The position numbers and the translations under genes are program-made. Positions 28,214-38,379 of a stretch of DNA of 50,711 bases are shown piece by piece. Each line of letters begins with the position of its first letter. Within the stretch, counting starts at the first letter, position 1. Below the pieces are notes generated by a model that worked only from the letters and a program-made list of their open reading frames with translations, did no database searches and had not been told where the DNA came from. The DNA comes from Verrucomicrobiota bacterium (GTDB lineage Bacteria; Verrucomicrobiota; Verrucomicrobiia; Limisphaerales; JACPZS01). The DNA is taken from positions 1-50,711 of the forward strand of contig JACPZS010000094.1 of the NCBI GenBank assembly GCA_016195385.1, written 5' to 3'.

Positions 28214-29119
28214 GTGGCAGCGAGCGCCAGCAAATTGGCAACGCCCGTGGACACGAAAAATCAAACGCAACCGCCGCGCGATTTCACTGCGCCGTTTTTC
28301 AAGAACTGGGCCAAGCCCGGCCCGCTGCCGTCCAGCGTCGGCGATGCGGAGGTTCCACTGGAGGAAGGCGAGACACTCGACGCTATCAGCGGCTACTTCC
28401 GGATTTTTCAACTTACGAAAGGCCATCGCTTCTCCACGGATGATGTGCTCACCGCCTGGTACGGCACGACGTGGTGTCCCTGCGCGCGAACGGTGCTGGA
28501 TCTCGGCAGCGGCATCGGGTCGGTCGGCATGATCGCGGCGTGGCGTTTGCCGGGCGCGCGCTTCGTGACCATCGAGGCGCAGGCGGAAAGCGTCCGGCTC
28601 GCGCGCAAGTCGGCGCGTTTCAATGGGCTGGAGGAGCGTTACGAAATCCGGCTGGGCGATTTTCGCGACCCGGCGGTTTGGGGGGCCGCGGAAAAATTTG
28701 ATCTTGTCATGGGCAGTCCGCCGTATTTTCCGCAGGGCACCGGGATCGAAGGCGGCCATCCCCAAACGGTGGCCTGTCGTTTCGAGTTGCGCGGCAACAT
28801 TGCCGATTATTGCGCGGTCGCGGCGGCGCGGCTCGCGCCCGGCGGCATCTTCGCGTGCGTGTTTCCGACGGAGCAACTCGAGCGCGTGGAACTGGCCGCG
28901 TGCGCAGCTTCGCTCGTCATCATGCGCCGTCGCCCGGTGATCCTGCGCGAAGGTTCGGAACCGTTGCTAAACTTGTTCGTGCTGATGCTGGCCGGGCATT
29001 TGCCGGCGTCGTTTCGAGAGCGGACGTGGGTGGAGCCGCCGTTGATCATTCGTCAGCGCGACGGCCGTGTTCATCCCGAATACCAGGCCGTCAAATTGGC
29101 GATTGGTTTTCCGCCATAG
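28214..29119 (+). CDS. TrmN6-like SAM-dependent methyltransferase
   Basis: A 301-residue Rossmann methyltransferase starting at GTG 28214. SAM motif I is VLDLGSGIGSVGMI, and the substrate motif is MGSPPYF, a variant of the NPPY motif of N6-adenine methyltransferases. The N-terminal GHRFSTDDVLTAWYG matches the hydrophobic-pocket motif of the tRNA1(Val) A37 N6-methyltransferase family. The change from Asn to Ser in NPPY is permitted in some members, but makes the exact target (tRNA or other) uncertain. Confidence 0.82.
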   Translation: MAASASKLATPVDTKNQTQPPRDFTAPFFKNWAKPGPLPSSVGDAEVPLEEGETLDAISGYFRIFQLTKGHRFSTDDVLTAWYGTTWCPCARTVLDLGSGIGSVGMIAAWRLPGARFVTIEAQAESVRLARKSARFNGLEERYEIRLGDFRDPAVWGAAEKFDLVMGSPPYFPQGTGIEGGHPQTVACRFELRGNIADYCAVAAARLAPGGIFACVFPTEQLERVELAACAASLVIMRRRPVILREGSEPLLNLFVLMLAGHLPASFRERTWVEPPLIIRQRDGRVHPEYQAVKLAIGFPP

Positions 29120-29227
29120 GCTTGATTTTGAAAGCCAAGTCCGAGCGCTGCTCGAACTTCCAAACTGCCGCGCCAACTCCCCGCCCGGTTCCTTGACTTG
29201 AAAATTGCCGTTCGTTACGGTCGGGCC

Positions 29228-30217
29228 ATGCGTCACTGGTTCATTCGTTGCATTCTGATTTTGCTTTGCCTGATCGCGCTGCCATTCAATTCACCGGCGC
29301 CGCTGATTTATCGCGCCGATGAAGGCTGGATTTACGAGCCGGTCGGCGGCGGCAAGTGGCGGCGCACGCGCGCGAAGGATCAACTGGAAGTCGCGCAGGC
29401 GGCGTTCGACAAAAAAGACTACAGCCTGGCCCTCAAGGCATCCCGTCGCACCGTGAGCACCTGGCCGCTCTCCGATTACGCACCGAAGGCGCAATATCTC
29501 ATCGGTCGCGCGTATGAGGAAAAGCATCAGGACGAAAAGGCCTTCAAACAGTATCAAAAACTCATCGAAAAATATCCCAAGAGCGAGAGTTACGCCGAGG
29601 TGCTCCAACGCCAGTTCACCATCGCCAACCGTTTTCTGGCGGGCCAGTGGTTCAAGCTTTGGGGCTACGTTCCGTTTTTTCCGAACATGGACAAGACCGC
29701 CGAGATGTATGAAAAAATCATCAAGAACGGCGCCTACAGCGAAGTCGGGCCGAAGGCCCAGATGAACATCGGCGCGGCGCGTGAAAAAAAATCAGATTAC
29801 CCGGCGGCCGTGCGCGCCTACGCGGTCGCGGCGGATCGCTATCACGATCAGAAAACGGTCGCGGCGGACGCTGTTTACAAGCAGGGACTCGCCTACCAAA
29901 GGCAGGCCAAGAAAGCGGAGTATGATCAAAGCGTCGCGGGACAAGCGATCACCACGTTCAACGATTTCATCACCATGTTTCCTGAGGACCCGCGCGTGAC
30001 GGAGGCGCAAAAACAGATCTCGTCGCTGAAAGTCGAGCAGGCGCGCGGCAGTTTCATGGTTGCGAAATTTTACGAAAAGAAAAAGCGCTGGGACGGCGCG
30101 CTGGTTTATTACAGCGAAGTTCTGTTGAAAGATCCGACGTCGAAATTTGCCGAAGAAGCGAAACAACGCATCGAAACGATCAAGCAGCGCACGGCCAAAG
30201 CTGCTCCGCCAAAGTGA
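29228..30217 (+). CDS. BamD-like tetratricopeptide outer-membrane assembly protein
   Basis: A 329-residue protein with an N-terminal hydrophobic signal (FIRCILILLCLIALPF) and tandem TPR-like helices: AQAAFDKKDYSLALKASRR, AQYLIGRAYEEK, KAFKQYQKLIEKYPKSE and later GALVYYSEVLLKDPTSKFAEEAKQRI. The repeated YP or DP between helices is the pattern of BamD/YfiO/YbgF proteins, which support beta-barrel insertion in the outer membrane. There is no clear lipobox Cys, unlike E. coli BamD, so it may be a soluble or N-terminally anchored relative. The gene abuts the LptE-like gene (TGATG), suggesting a shared envelope-assembly operon. Confidence 0.78.
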   Translation: MRHWFIRCILILLCLIALPFNSPAPLIYRADEGWIYEPVGGGKWRRTRAKDQLEVAQAAFDKKDYSLALKASRRTVSTWPLSDYAPKAQYLIGRAYEEKHQDEKAFKQYQKLIEKYPKSESYAEVLQRQFTIANRFLAGQWFKLWGYVPFFPNMDKTAEMYEKIIKNGAYSEVGPKAQMNIGAAREKKSDYPAAVRAYAVAADRYHDQKTVAADAVYKQGLAYQRQAKKAEYDQSVAGQAITTFNDFITMFPEDPRVTEAQKQISSLKVEQARGSFMVAKFYEKKKRWDGALVYYSEVLLKDPTSKFAEEAKQRIETIKQRTAKAAPPK

Positions 30218-30735
30218 TGCGCTCGCGAATGTTCGTGCTGTCGTGGATTAGCTGCCTCGCGCTCTGGATCACGGGGTGCGCTGGTTATCGACTCGGGCCG
30301 ACAAGCGGCGTGGCCGCTGGATCGAAAACGGTTCAGGTGAATTTCTTTCGCAACGAAACACCGGAGCCGCGCCTCATCGAAGCGGTGGGGAATTCGCTCC
30401 GCCGGACGCTCCAGCAGGAAGGCACCTTCCGACTGAACACGCACGGGAGCGGCGATGTCGTGCTCGATGGCGTCATCACGGAGTTTCGCCGCGAGGAATT
30501 GAGCTTTCAACCGAAGGACGTCATCACCGTCCGGGACTACGCGTTGCATCTGGGCGTCCAAGTCAAGGCCGTGGAACGCGGCACGGACAAAGTGTTGCTC
30601 GAACGCTTGATCTGGGGCCGCACGACGATTCGCGCCGGCGGCGATTTGCCCAGCGCCGAGCGTCAGGCGCTGCCCTTGCTGGCGGAAGACTTCGCGAAGA
30701 AAGTAACTGCGCTCCTGGTTGACGGCGCTTGGTAG
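30217..30735 (+). CDS. LptE-like LPS-assembly lipoprotein
   Basis: A 172-residue lipoprotein: the signal SWISCLALWITGC provides a lipobox (ITGC), and mature AGYRLGP follows. The core alternates strands and helices with TVQVNFFRNETPEPRLIEAV, RTLQQEGTFRLN and DVVLDGVITEFRREELSF, the pattern of LptE (lipid-anchored plug partner of LptD). The ATG overlaps the stop of the BamD-like gene by one base; an in-frame GTG one codon earlier is an alternative start. The identification rests on fold-like pattern and gene context. Confidence 0.78.
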   Translation: MRSRMFVLSWISCLALWITGCAGYRLGPTSGVAAGSKTVQVNFFRNETPEPRLIEAVGNSLRRTLQQEGTFRLNTHGSGDVVLDGVITEFRREELSFQPKDVITVRDYALHLGVQVKAVERGTDKVLLERLIWGRTTIRAGGDLPSAERQALPLLAEDFAKKVTALLVDGAW

Positions 30736-30798
30736 TGCCGCCGCTGGGTTTGAGCGAAGTGAAGGCGCTTGGCGTATTGCCGGAGCAAATCTGAACGT

Positions 30799-32094
30799 AT
30801 GAACTCTAATTCTTCAAAGCACCTCTGGCGTTGGTCGCGCTGGCTGATCACCAGTTGCCTTGCGATCGTTCCTCTCGCCGTCGTGAACTGGCCGTGCGCT
30901 GCCATCGACAACGACTGGCCACAATGGCGCGGGCCGGCGCGCAACGCGATCGCGCTCGACGCCCGTTCGATTGCGTCACTTCCCGCCGACCTCAAACCGG
31001 TTTGGAAAATTCGAATTGGCGGCGGGCACTCCGGGCCGGTCGTTGCAGGCGGGAAATTGGTTTACCTCGACGAGGATGGCGAACAGGAAATCGCCCATTT
31101 GATTGAAGCCAAATCGGGCAGGGAAATCTGGCGCACGCCTTTTGCCAGCATGTATCAGGACGAATGGGGCGCCGGGCCGCGCAGCACACCAACAATTGAT
31201 GGTGCTCGCGTCTATGTGCAGTCGTGCAACGGCGAGTTCCGCTGTCTGAATCTGGCCGACGGCAAACCGATCTGGGCCACGAGCTTTGAAAAAGACTTCG
31301 GCGTCGTGTTCGTCGGCAGCAAGGCGAATGAAGGTACGGCGCGGCGGCGCGGCAACAACGGCTCGGGCGTAATCGATGCCGATCGCATTGTGCTCCCGGT
31401 CGGCAGCACGACGGGCGCAAGCCTCGTTTGTTTCGACAAACACACCGGCGCGATGCTTTGGAAATCGGGCGAGGACGAAGCCGCGTATTCTTCCTTGATG
31501 ATGGCCACACTAGCAGGCGTGCGGCAGGTCGTGGCGTTTACGGCCGACGCGCTCGTCGGCGCGGATTTGCGCGACGGCAAAATCCTCTGGCGCGAACCGC
31601 TCAAGACGAACGCCAAGCGCCACACGGCCAGTCCGGTGATCATCGGCGACACCGTCCTTGTGAACTCGCACACGTTTGGCTTGATCGCGTTTCGCATTTC
31701 AAAATTGGGCGGCAGTGTGAAATCCGAACAAGCATGGTTGAACGCCGATTTGAAAATAAACCTCGCGACGCCGGTCGTCGTCGGTGACTACCTTTTCAGT
31801 CACGGGCCGGCCAAAAATTTTGTCTGTGTCGAAGCGCAAACGGGCAAACAACACTGGGCGCAGGATGGTTTCGGCAAGGAGTATTCTTCGACGCTTGCAG
31901 TCGGGAAAACTCTACTGGTGTTGACCGATCTTGGCGAACTCGTCCTCGTCGCCGCGAACCCCGACAAATATGTCGAACTGGGCCGCCAGCAAATCTGCGG
32001 CAAGACGTGGAGCTTTCCCGCGTTTGCCGGCGGCAAGTTGTACGTGCGCGATAACAAGGACCTGCAATGCTTTGACTTCACGGGGGCAAAGTAG
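30799..32094 (+). CDS. secreted PQQ-like beta-propeller protein
   Basis: A 431-residue protein whose N-terminal hydrophobic signal (LITSCLAIVPLAVVNW) leads to DNDWPQWRGPARNA. Blades show LIEAKSGREIWRT, CLNLADGKPIWATS, CFDKHTGAMLWKSG and CVEAQTGKQHWAQD. It is the third WPxWRGP propeller in this window and resembles the one at 9229 more than that at 24252, by the spacing of the entry motif. Function is unknown; it should be periplasmic. The cinA start codon lies 47 nt after the stop. Confidence 0.8.
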   Translation: MNSNSSKHLWRWSRWLITSCLAIVPLAVVNWPCAAIDNDWPQWRGPARNAIALDARSIASLPADLKPVWKIRIGGGHSGPVVAGGKLVYLDEDGEQEIAHLIEAKSGREIWRTPFASMYQDEWGAGPRSTPTIDGARVYVQSCNGEFRCLNLADGKPIWATSFEKDFGVVFVGSKANEGTARRRGNNGSGVIDADRIVLPVGSTTGASLVCFDKHTGAMLWKSGEDEAAYSSLMMATLAGVRQVVAFTADALVGADLRDGKILWREPLKTNAKRHTASPVIIGDTVLVNSHTFGLIAFRISKLGGSVKSEQAWLNADLKINLATPVVVGDYLFSHGPAKNFVCVEAQTGKQHWAQDGFGKEYSSTLAVGKTLLVLTDLGELVLVAANPDKYVELGRQQICGKTWSFPAFAGGKLYVRDNKDLQCFDFTGAK

Positions 32095-32140
32095 CCCGCG
32101 ACGCAGCCTTCCAACTCCTCCTGAATTTTTGCCCGCGCGC

Positions 32141-33421
32141 GTGAACGTCGAAATCATCAACACCGGCAGTGAGTTGATGCTCGGTTTCGTGCTCAACACG
32201 CATCAGCAATGGCTCTGCCGCCAGCTCGCCGACCTCGGCCATCCGGTGAGCCGCCAGGTCGCCGTGCCCGACACCGGCGCGGCGATTCAGACCGCCGTGA
32301 AAGAAGCTTTGGCGCGTACGGAATTGATCATCGTCACGGGTGGACTTGGCCCGACTTCGGATGATTTGACCCGCGATCTCATCGCAAAGTTGTTTGAGAA
32401 AAAGCTTCATTACGACGCGACGGTTCTTCAAAACATCGAAACTTTTTTTGCCAAACGCGGACGCCCAATGCCGCCGAACACCGCCGTCCAGGCACTCGTG
32501 CCGGAGGGTGCGCTCGTGTTGGCAAATGCGCATGGCACGGCACCGGGCTTGGTTCTCGAATTTGTTCCGCCAACCTCGAACGCAAACGCTCCTGGGTTGC
32601 TCGTCATGCTGCCCGGCCCGCCGCGCGAACTGCGGCCGATGTTTGCGAATCAAGTAGTGCCGTTGCTGCGCAAAAAATTTCCGCTCACGGCGGGCTTCGT
32701 TTGCCACACGTTCAAAACGACCGGCCTGGGCGAATCACTGATTCAGGATGAAATCGCGCAGCCGCTGAAACAACTGACGGACGCGGGTTTGGAAATTGGT
32801 TACTGCGCGCGAGTTGGCGAAGTCGATGTGCGTCTGGTCGCCAGCGGCTCCCGCGCCGAACAAATCGTGACTGATGCCGGGACGATTGTTCGCTCAAGAA
32901 TTGGCCGGCACATTTTCAGCGAGGGGGGCGAAACATTGGAAACCGTCGTGGTTCGTTTGCTCACCGAACGCAGGCAAACGCTCGCACTGGCTGAGTCCTG
33001 CACCGGCGGCCACATCGCAAATCGAATCACGAATGTGCCCGGAGCATCCGCGGTTTTGTGGGCGGGTCTCGTGACTTACAGCAACGAATCGAAACAGAAC
33101 TTGCTTGGTGTGCGCGCGGAAACTTTGGCCGCTCATGGCGCCGTGAGCGAACCCACCGCGCGCGAGATGGCCGAAGGCGCTCGCCGGATCAGCGGCGCGG
33201 ACTACGCGCTCTCGGTCACGGGCATTGCCGGGCCAGCCGGCGGCACCGAGGCGAAACCAGTGGGCACCGTGTTCATCGCACTGGCCAGTGTGGACGGCGC
33301 GAAGGTGTTGCAGAGCGTCAACGGCTATGACCGGGAGACTTTCAAGTTCGTCACTTCGCAACAAGCATTGGAGATGCTGCGGCGAACGATCTTGTTGAGT
33401 GCCGCCACCACTAAAGATTGA
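32141..33421 (+). CDS. cinA: CinA-family competence/damage-inducible protein (NMN amidase / ADP-ribose pyrophosphatase)
   Basis: A 426-residue CinA. The N-terminal molybdopterin-binding-like COG1058 domain begins VNVEIINTGSELMLGFVLNT and contains VTGGLGPTSDDLTRD and MLPGPPRELRPMF. The C-terminal NMN-deamidase domain contains LALAESCTGGHIANRIT and TGIAGPAGGTEAKPVGTVFIAL. This combination recycles NMN and ADP-ribose in NAD metabolism. The GTG start at 32141 is chosen because the family begins right there. Its location next to recombination-prone DNA is coincidental as far as I can see. Confidence 0.93.
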   Translation: MNVEIINTGSELMLGFVLNTHQQWLCRQLADLGHPVSRQVAVPDTGAAIQTAVKEALARTELIIVTGGLGPTSDDLTRDLIAKLFEKKLHYDATVLQNIETFFAKRGRPMPPNTAVQALVPEGALVLANAHGTAPGLVLEFVPPTSNANAPGLLVMLPGPPRELRPMFANQVVPLLRKKFPLTAGFVCHTFKTTGLGESLIQDEIAQPLKQLTDAGLEIGYCARVGEVDVRLVASGSRAEQIVTDAGTIVRSRIGRHIFSEGGETLETVVVRLLTERRQTLALAESCTGGHIANRITNVPGASAVLWAGLVTYSNESKQNLLGVRAETLAAHGAVSEPTAREMAEGARRISGADYALSVTGIAGPAGGTEAKPVGTVFIALASVDGAKVLQSVNGYDRETFKFVTSQQALEMLRRTILLSAATTKD

Positions 33422-33460
33422 AGCGGCGGTTTGCAAGTTTCGGTTGCGGAAAACAAAAAC

Positions 33461-33487
33461 GCCCGCCAACCGTTAAGTTGAGCGGGC
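33461..33487. terminator. rho-independent terminator between convergent genes
   Basis: The inverted repeat GCCCGCCAAC ... GTTGAGCGGGC forms a GC-rich stem (one bulged A, roughly 6-nt loop). Read on the minus strand the stem is followed by GTTTTTGTTTT, a good T-tract, so it terminates the ferredoxin gene. On the plus strand it lies 40 nt after the cinA stop with only AAAATGG behind it, so it is a weaker terminator in that direction. Confidence 0.75.
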
Positions 33488-33506
33488 AAAATGGTGGAGG
33501 GTTCGA

Positions 33507-33740
33507 CTATGGGCCGTTGTTGCCAATGGCTTCGACCGGGCAGCCTTCCATCGCTTCCTTGCACTGGGCCTCCTGTTCCGGCGACTCCGGCTGTTTGAAG
33601 ACATAGGAATAACCGCCGTCGTCGTTGCGCGTAAAATTTTCGGGCGCGGTCTCACGGCAGAGGTCGCAGTCAATGCACTGGTTATCGACGTAGTATTTGC
33701 CGGCGGTGTTTTCAGGATAACGGTTCGCGATGTCAGCCAT
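33507..33740 (-). CDS. 4Fe-4S ferredoxin
   Basis: A 77-residue ferredoxin. The cluster ligands are C-x2-C-x2-C (CIDCDLC) early on and a later C-x6-C-P (CKEAMEGCP). The layout matches small single-cluster ferredoxins common in Verrucomicrobia and Planctomycetes. The ATG at 33740 (MADIANRYPENT) is chosen because similarity begins there; the frame extends 16 codons upstream. It is a cytosolic electron carrier; the partner is unknown. Confidence 0.88.
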   Translation of the reverse strand: MADIANRYPENTAGKYYVDNQCIDCDLCRETAPENFTRNDDGGYSYVFKQPESPEQEAQCKEAMEGCPVEAIGNNGP

Positions 33741-33881
33741 AAAGTTTTTTGTTAAATGCGCGGCAATTTTTGGCGGTTGAAATTTCAAAGATCAAGCCCC
33801 AATTCCGCACCCTCGATTCCACTCTGGATTTGGCGGAAAAATGATCGCGCTCCGCCGGCGCATTGCCTAAGTTCAACCCCC

Positions 33882-35162
33882 ATGACAACTGGCCTGGCCG
33901 CGCCGATGCCGAAACCGCACGCGGTTTTTCTGCGCCTGCCGTTTTACTACGGCTGGGTGAATCTGCTCGTCGCCGCCATCGCGATGGTGGGGACGCTGCC
34001 CGGACGAACCCAGGGCTTGGGCCTGATTACGGAACCATTGCTCAACGATTTGCATTTGGATCGCGTCCACTACGCGCAAATTAATTTGTGGGCGACTTTG
34101 CTCGGTTCACTCTTTTGTCTGGGCTTCGGCCGGTTGCTCGATCAATTCGGCAGCCGCACCGTGCTCACGCTGCTCGCGATGCTTCTAGGTGCGGTCGTTC
34201 TCGGGATGAGCCAGGTCACGACAGTGGTTCCTTTGTTCGTCTTGATCACATTGACCCGTGGTTTGGGACAAAGCGCGCTTTCCGTCGCCAGTCTCACGAT
34301 CGTGGGTCAATGGTTTGCGCGGCGTTTGAATCTGGCGATGGGCGTTTACTCGTTGGCGATGAGCATCGGGTTCATGGCCGCGTTTCCGCTGGTGGGAGGC
34401 ATTGTCTTGCGCAATGGCTGGCGCTCGGCTTGGTCAACCATCGGCTGGCTGCTCCTGTTGCTCCTGGCGCCGTTGGGTCTGTGGTTGGTTCGGCGTTCGC
34501 CAGAAACTTGCGGATTGTCGGTGGACGGCGTGCGCGGCGAAGCCGGACAATCACTGCCAGCGTGCGAAGGCTTCACGCTGGCCGAAGCGTTGCAAACGCC
34601 CGCATTTTGGATCTTTGCCCTGGCGAGCGCGATGTATTTGCTGGTTGCTTCAGGCATCTCGCTGTTCAATGAATCGATTCTCGCCGAACGTGGATTCGAC
34701 GCGGCCGTTTTTCACCAAACACTGGTGGTCACTGCTTTGACGGCTTTGGCTGGAAATTTCCTTGGCGGCTGGCTGACCATCCGGTGGCCGATGAACCAAC
34801 TCATGAGCACGGCAATGCTTCTGCTAGCCAGTTCTTTGCTGATCTTGCCGCGCGTGCGCTCGCTGGCTCACGTCATGAGTTACGCGACGATCATGGGCGT
34901 GGCGGGAGGCTTTGTAACGGTAATCTTTTTTACGTTCTGGGGAAAAGCGTTCGGGCGCGCGCATCTGGGAAAGATTCAAGGAGCGGCCCAAACATTGACG
35001 GTCATCGCTTCGGCGATTGGGCCGCTGCTTTTGGCCGCGTGCTTGAAACGCACTGGCTCGTATGCTGCGATTTTTTATCTCCTCGCGGCTATCATCGCAA
35101 TGCTTGCCGCGTGCGCTTGGTTGGCACCGGGCCCGAACCGCTCACTTCGACGCAATAATTGA
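33882..35162 (+). CDS. MFS transporter
   Basis: A 426-residue membrane protein with about 12 hydrophobic segments. The MFS A-like motif GFGRLLDQFGSRTVL follows TM2, and TRGLGQSAL lies in TM4. The N-terminal region FYYGWVNLLVAAIAM and later GQWFARRLNLAMGVYSLAMSIGF resemble the oxalate/formate-like and monocarboxylate MFS groups. The substrate cannot be inferred. It is followed by the TPP riboswitch and thiC on the same strand; thiamine-precursor transport is possible but unsupported. Confidence 0.85.
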   Translation: MTTGLAAPMPKPHAVFLRLPFYYGWVNLLVAAIAMVGTLPGRTQGLGLITEPLLNDLHLDRVHYAQINLWATLLGSLFCLGFGRLLDQFGSRTVLTLLAMLLGAVVLGMSQVTTVVPLFVLITLTRGLGQSALSVASLTIVGQWFARRLNLAMGVYSLAMSIGFMAAFPLVGGIVLRNGWRSAWSTIGWLLLLLLAPLGLWLVRRSPETCGLSVDGVRGEAGQSLPACEGFTLAEALQTPAFWIFALASAMYLLVASGISLFNESILAERGFDAAVFHQTLVVTALTALAGNFLGGWLTIRWPMNQLMSTAMLLLASSLLILPRVRSLAHVMSYATIMGVAGGFVTVIFFTFWGKAFGRAHLGKIQGAAQTLTVIASAIGPLLLAACLKRTGSYAAIFYLLAAIIAMLAACAWLAPGPNRSLRRNN

Positions 35163-35278
35163 CACGAAACGAGTCAGGCGCGAATTGATGCGTTCCCGAT
35201 GGAGTCAAGAGTGAAACGTGATTTTGTGATCGACGACAGCTTGACCATGTTTGAGCCAAGTCTAATAGTCCGTTGAAA

Positions 35279-37370
<2,092 letters not shown>

Positions 37371-37371
37371 T

Positions 37372-37408
37372 GCGGGCGTCCCGCCTGCCGCAACGGGCGA
37401 CCCGCCCG
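37372..37408. repeat. paired GC-rich hairpins after thiC
   Basis: Two small hairpins follow the thiC stop: GCGGG-CGT-CCCGC (37372-37384) and CGGGCG-ACC-CGCCCG (37394-37408). No T-tract follows directly. They resemble dispersed GC-rich intergenic repeats and may also protect or terminate the thiC transcript before the convergent genes that follow. Confidence 0.5.
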
Positions 37409-37425
37409 ATGCAAATTTGAAAAAC

Positions 37426-37474
37426 TGACTGAAAGAAAAGTCCCGCGAGTTTGCGGAGAAGGGAACGAAATCTA
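37426..37474 (+). pseudogene. third thiC C-terminal tail relic
   Basis: In one plus frame this segment reads LKEKSREFAEKGTKS, against [16 protein letters not shown] at the end of both longer thiC copies. At DNA level it shares AAAAGTCCCGCGAGTT and GGAGAAGGGAACGA-like blocks with the thiC tail. It is too short to be a gene. It lies 56 nt after the stop of the intact thiC and overlaps the stop codon of the minus-strand 144-residue gene. It indicates an earlier, partly deleted integration or recombination event at the same place. Confidence 0.65.
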
Positions 37475-37906
37475 GCGGTCGTTTTTGTCAATCCATTCGA
37501 CGGCCTTGACCATCGTTTGTTCTGGCGTGTTCGTTTTCTTGAGTTCTTGATGCTTGCTCTCAAGCTGCTCCAAGAATTTGCTGATTTTTTCCACCTGCCC
37601 GTCGAATACGCGCTTCAAATCTGCCTCTGCGTGTCCGTTCTGGCTCAAGGCCGATTCAAAGAGTCCGCCAGAAAAAACCGCGATTCCATAAATCATTTCC
37701 GCCATTTTTTTTGAGGTTTCGACGGTCATCCTGTATTTTTCTTGCAGCGCTTTGATGAACAACTCGATCTCCTTCACCTCGGTTTTTACGGCGCTGATGT
37801 CGGTAACTTTGCTCTGTCGCCCCCGCTCAATCGTGGCTTCATACAAGCCTTCGGAGAAGGTTGCGATACCCTCAATCATCTTCTGGTTGAATCCGCACAA
37901 TGGCAT
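37472..37906 (-). CDS. hypothetical protein with an internal duplication
   Basis: A 144-residue soluble, helix-rich protein that I do not recognise. It consists of two related roughly 50-residue units: KMIEGIATFSEGLYEATIE ... ELFIKALQEKY and EMIYGIAVFSGGLFESALS ... KFLEQLESKH. The shared pattern is M-I-x-G-I-A-x-F-S-x-G-L-[YF]-E-[AS], followed by a long charged, probably coiled-coil helix. It is the last gene of the minus-strand operon with the SSS symporter (20-nt gap to the previous gene) and may be a cytoplasmic partner of the two membrane proteins. Confidence 0.7.
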   Translation of the reverse strand: MPLCGFNQKMIEGIATFSEGLYEATIERGRQSKVTDISAVKTEVKEIELFIKALQEKYRMTVETSKKMAEMIYGIAVFSGGLFESALSQNGHAEADLKRVFDGQVEKISKFLEQLESKHQELKKTNTPEQTMVKAVEWIDKNDR

Positions 37907-37926
37907 AATTTCGTCGCGAGAAACTA

Positions 37927-38379
37927 CTACGTAACACGCAGCCGTTCAACGGATTTTTTCAGCGCCTTGCCGTGGTCAACAATGGCCCACCAGACCGCAA
38001 TTGCTACAGCAGCGCCCCCGCCTATCAGATTGTTGGTTTTCGGCTCGGCCTTGGCGATTTGAGCAACAACCAGCAGCACAATAACCGCTCCAAGCACGAA
38101 AGCGGCACACAACTTCGAATCGCGCGGATCGATCAGCAACCGAAAGCGCCGGTAGAATGCGCGAAACCGACTGGCCGTGACCAGCGCATCGAACGCTTTC
38201 CAATTGTTCGCTTCAAATTCGTTAAACGTAACGGTCGTTCTCACTGCGTAGGCGAATGGGTCGTTAACGATTTGTTCTTGGGGAGAGAACTCCTCCCCCA
38301 TCGCCAAATTCATTCGGTAAAGCATGACGACGGCGCTTACAAAACCGAGAACTGCCAACCAGTTATCAAGGAGCGTCAT
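37927..38379 (-). CDS. small membrane protein of unknown function, coupled to the SSS symporter
   Basis: A 150-residue protein with an N-terminal hydrophobic helix (LAVLGFVSAVVMLY), a roughly 60-residue charged middle part (NEFEANNWKAFDALVTASRFRAFYRRFRLLIDPRD) and two adjacent helices (LCAAFVLGAVIVLLVVAQIA and IGGGAAVAIAVWWAIVDHG), ending in a basic KKSVERLRVT. Its ATG overlaps the stop of the SSS gene (ATGA), so the two are translationally coupled and probably form a complex. I do not recognise the family. Confidence 0.72.
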   Translation of the reverse strand: MTLLDNWLAVLGFVSAVVMLYRMNLAMGEEFSPQEQIVNDPFAYAVRTTVTFNEFEANNWKAFDALVTASRFRAFYRRFRLLIDPRDSKLCAAFVLGAVIVLLVVAQIAKAEPKTNNLIGGGAAVAIAVWWAIVDHGKALKKSVERLRVT

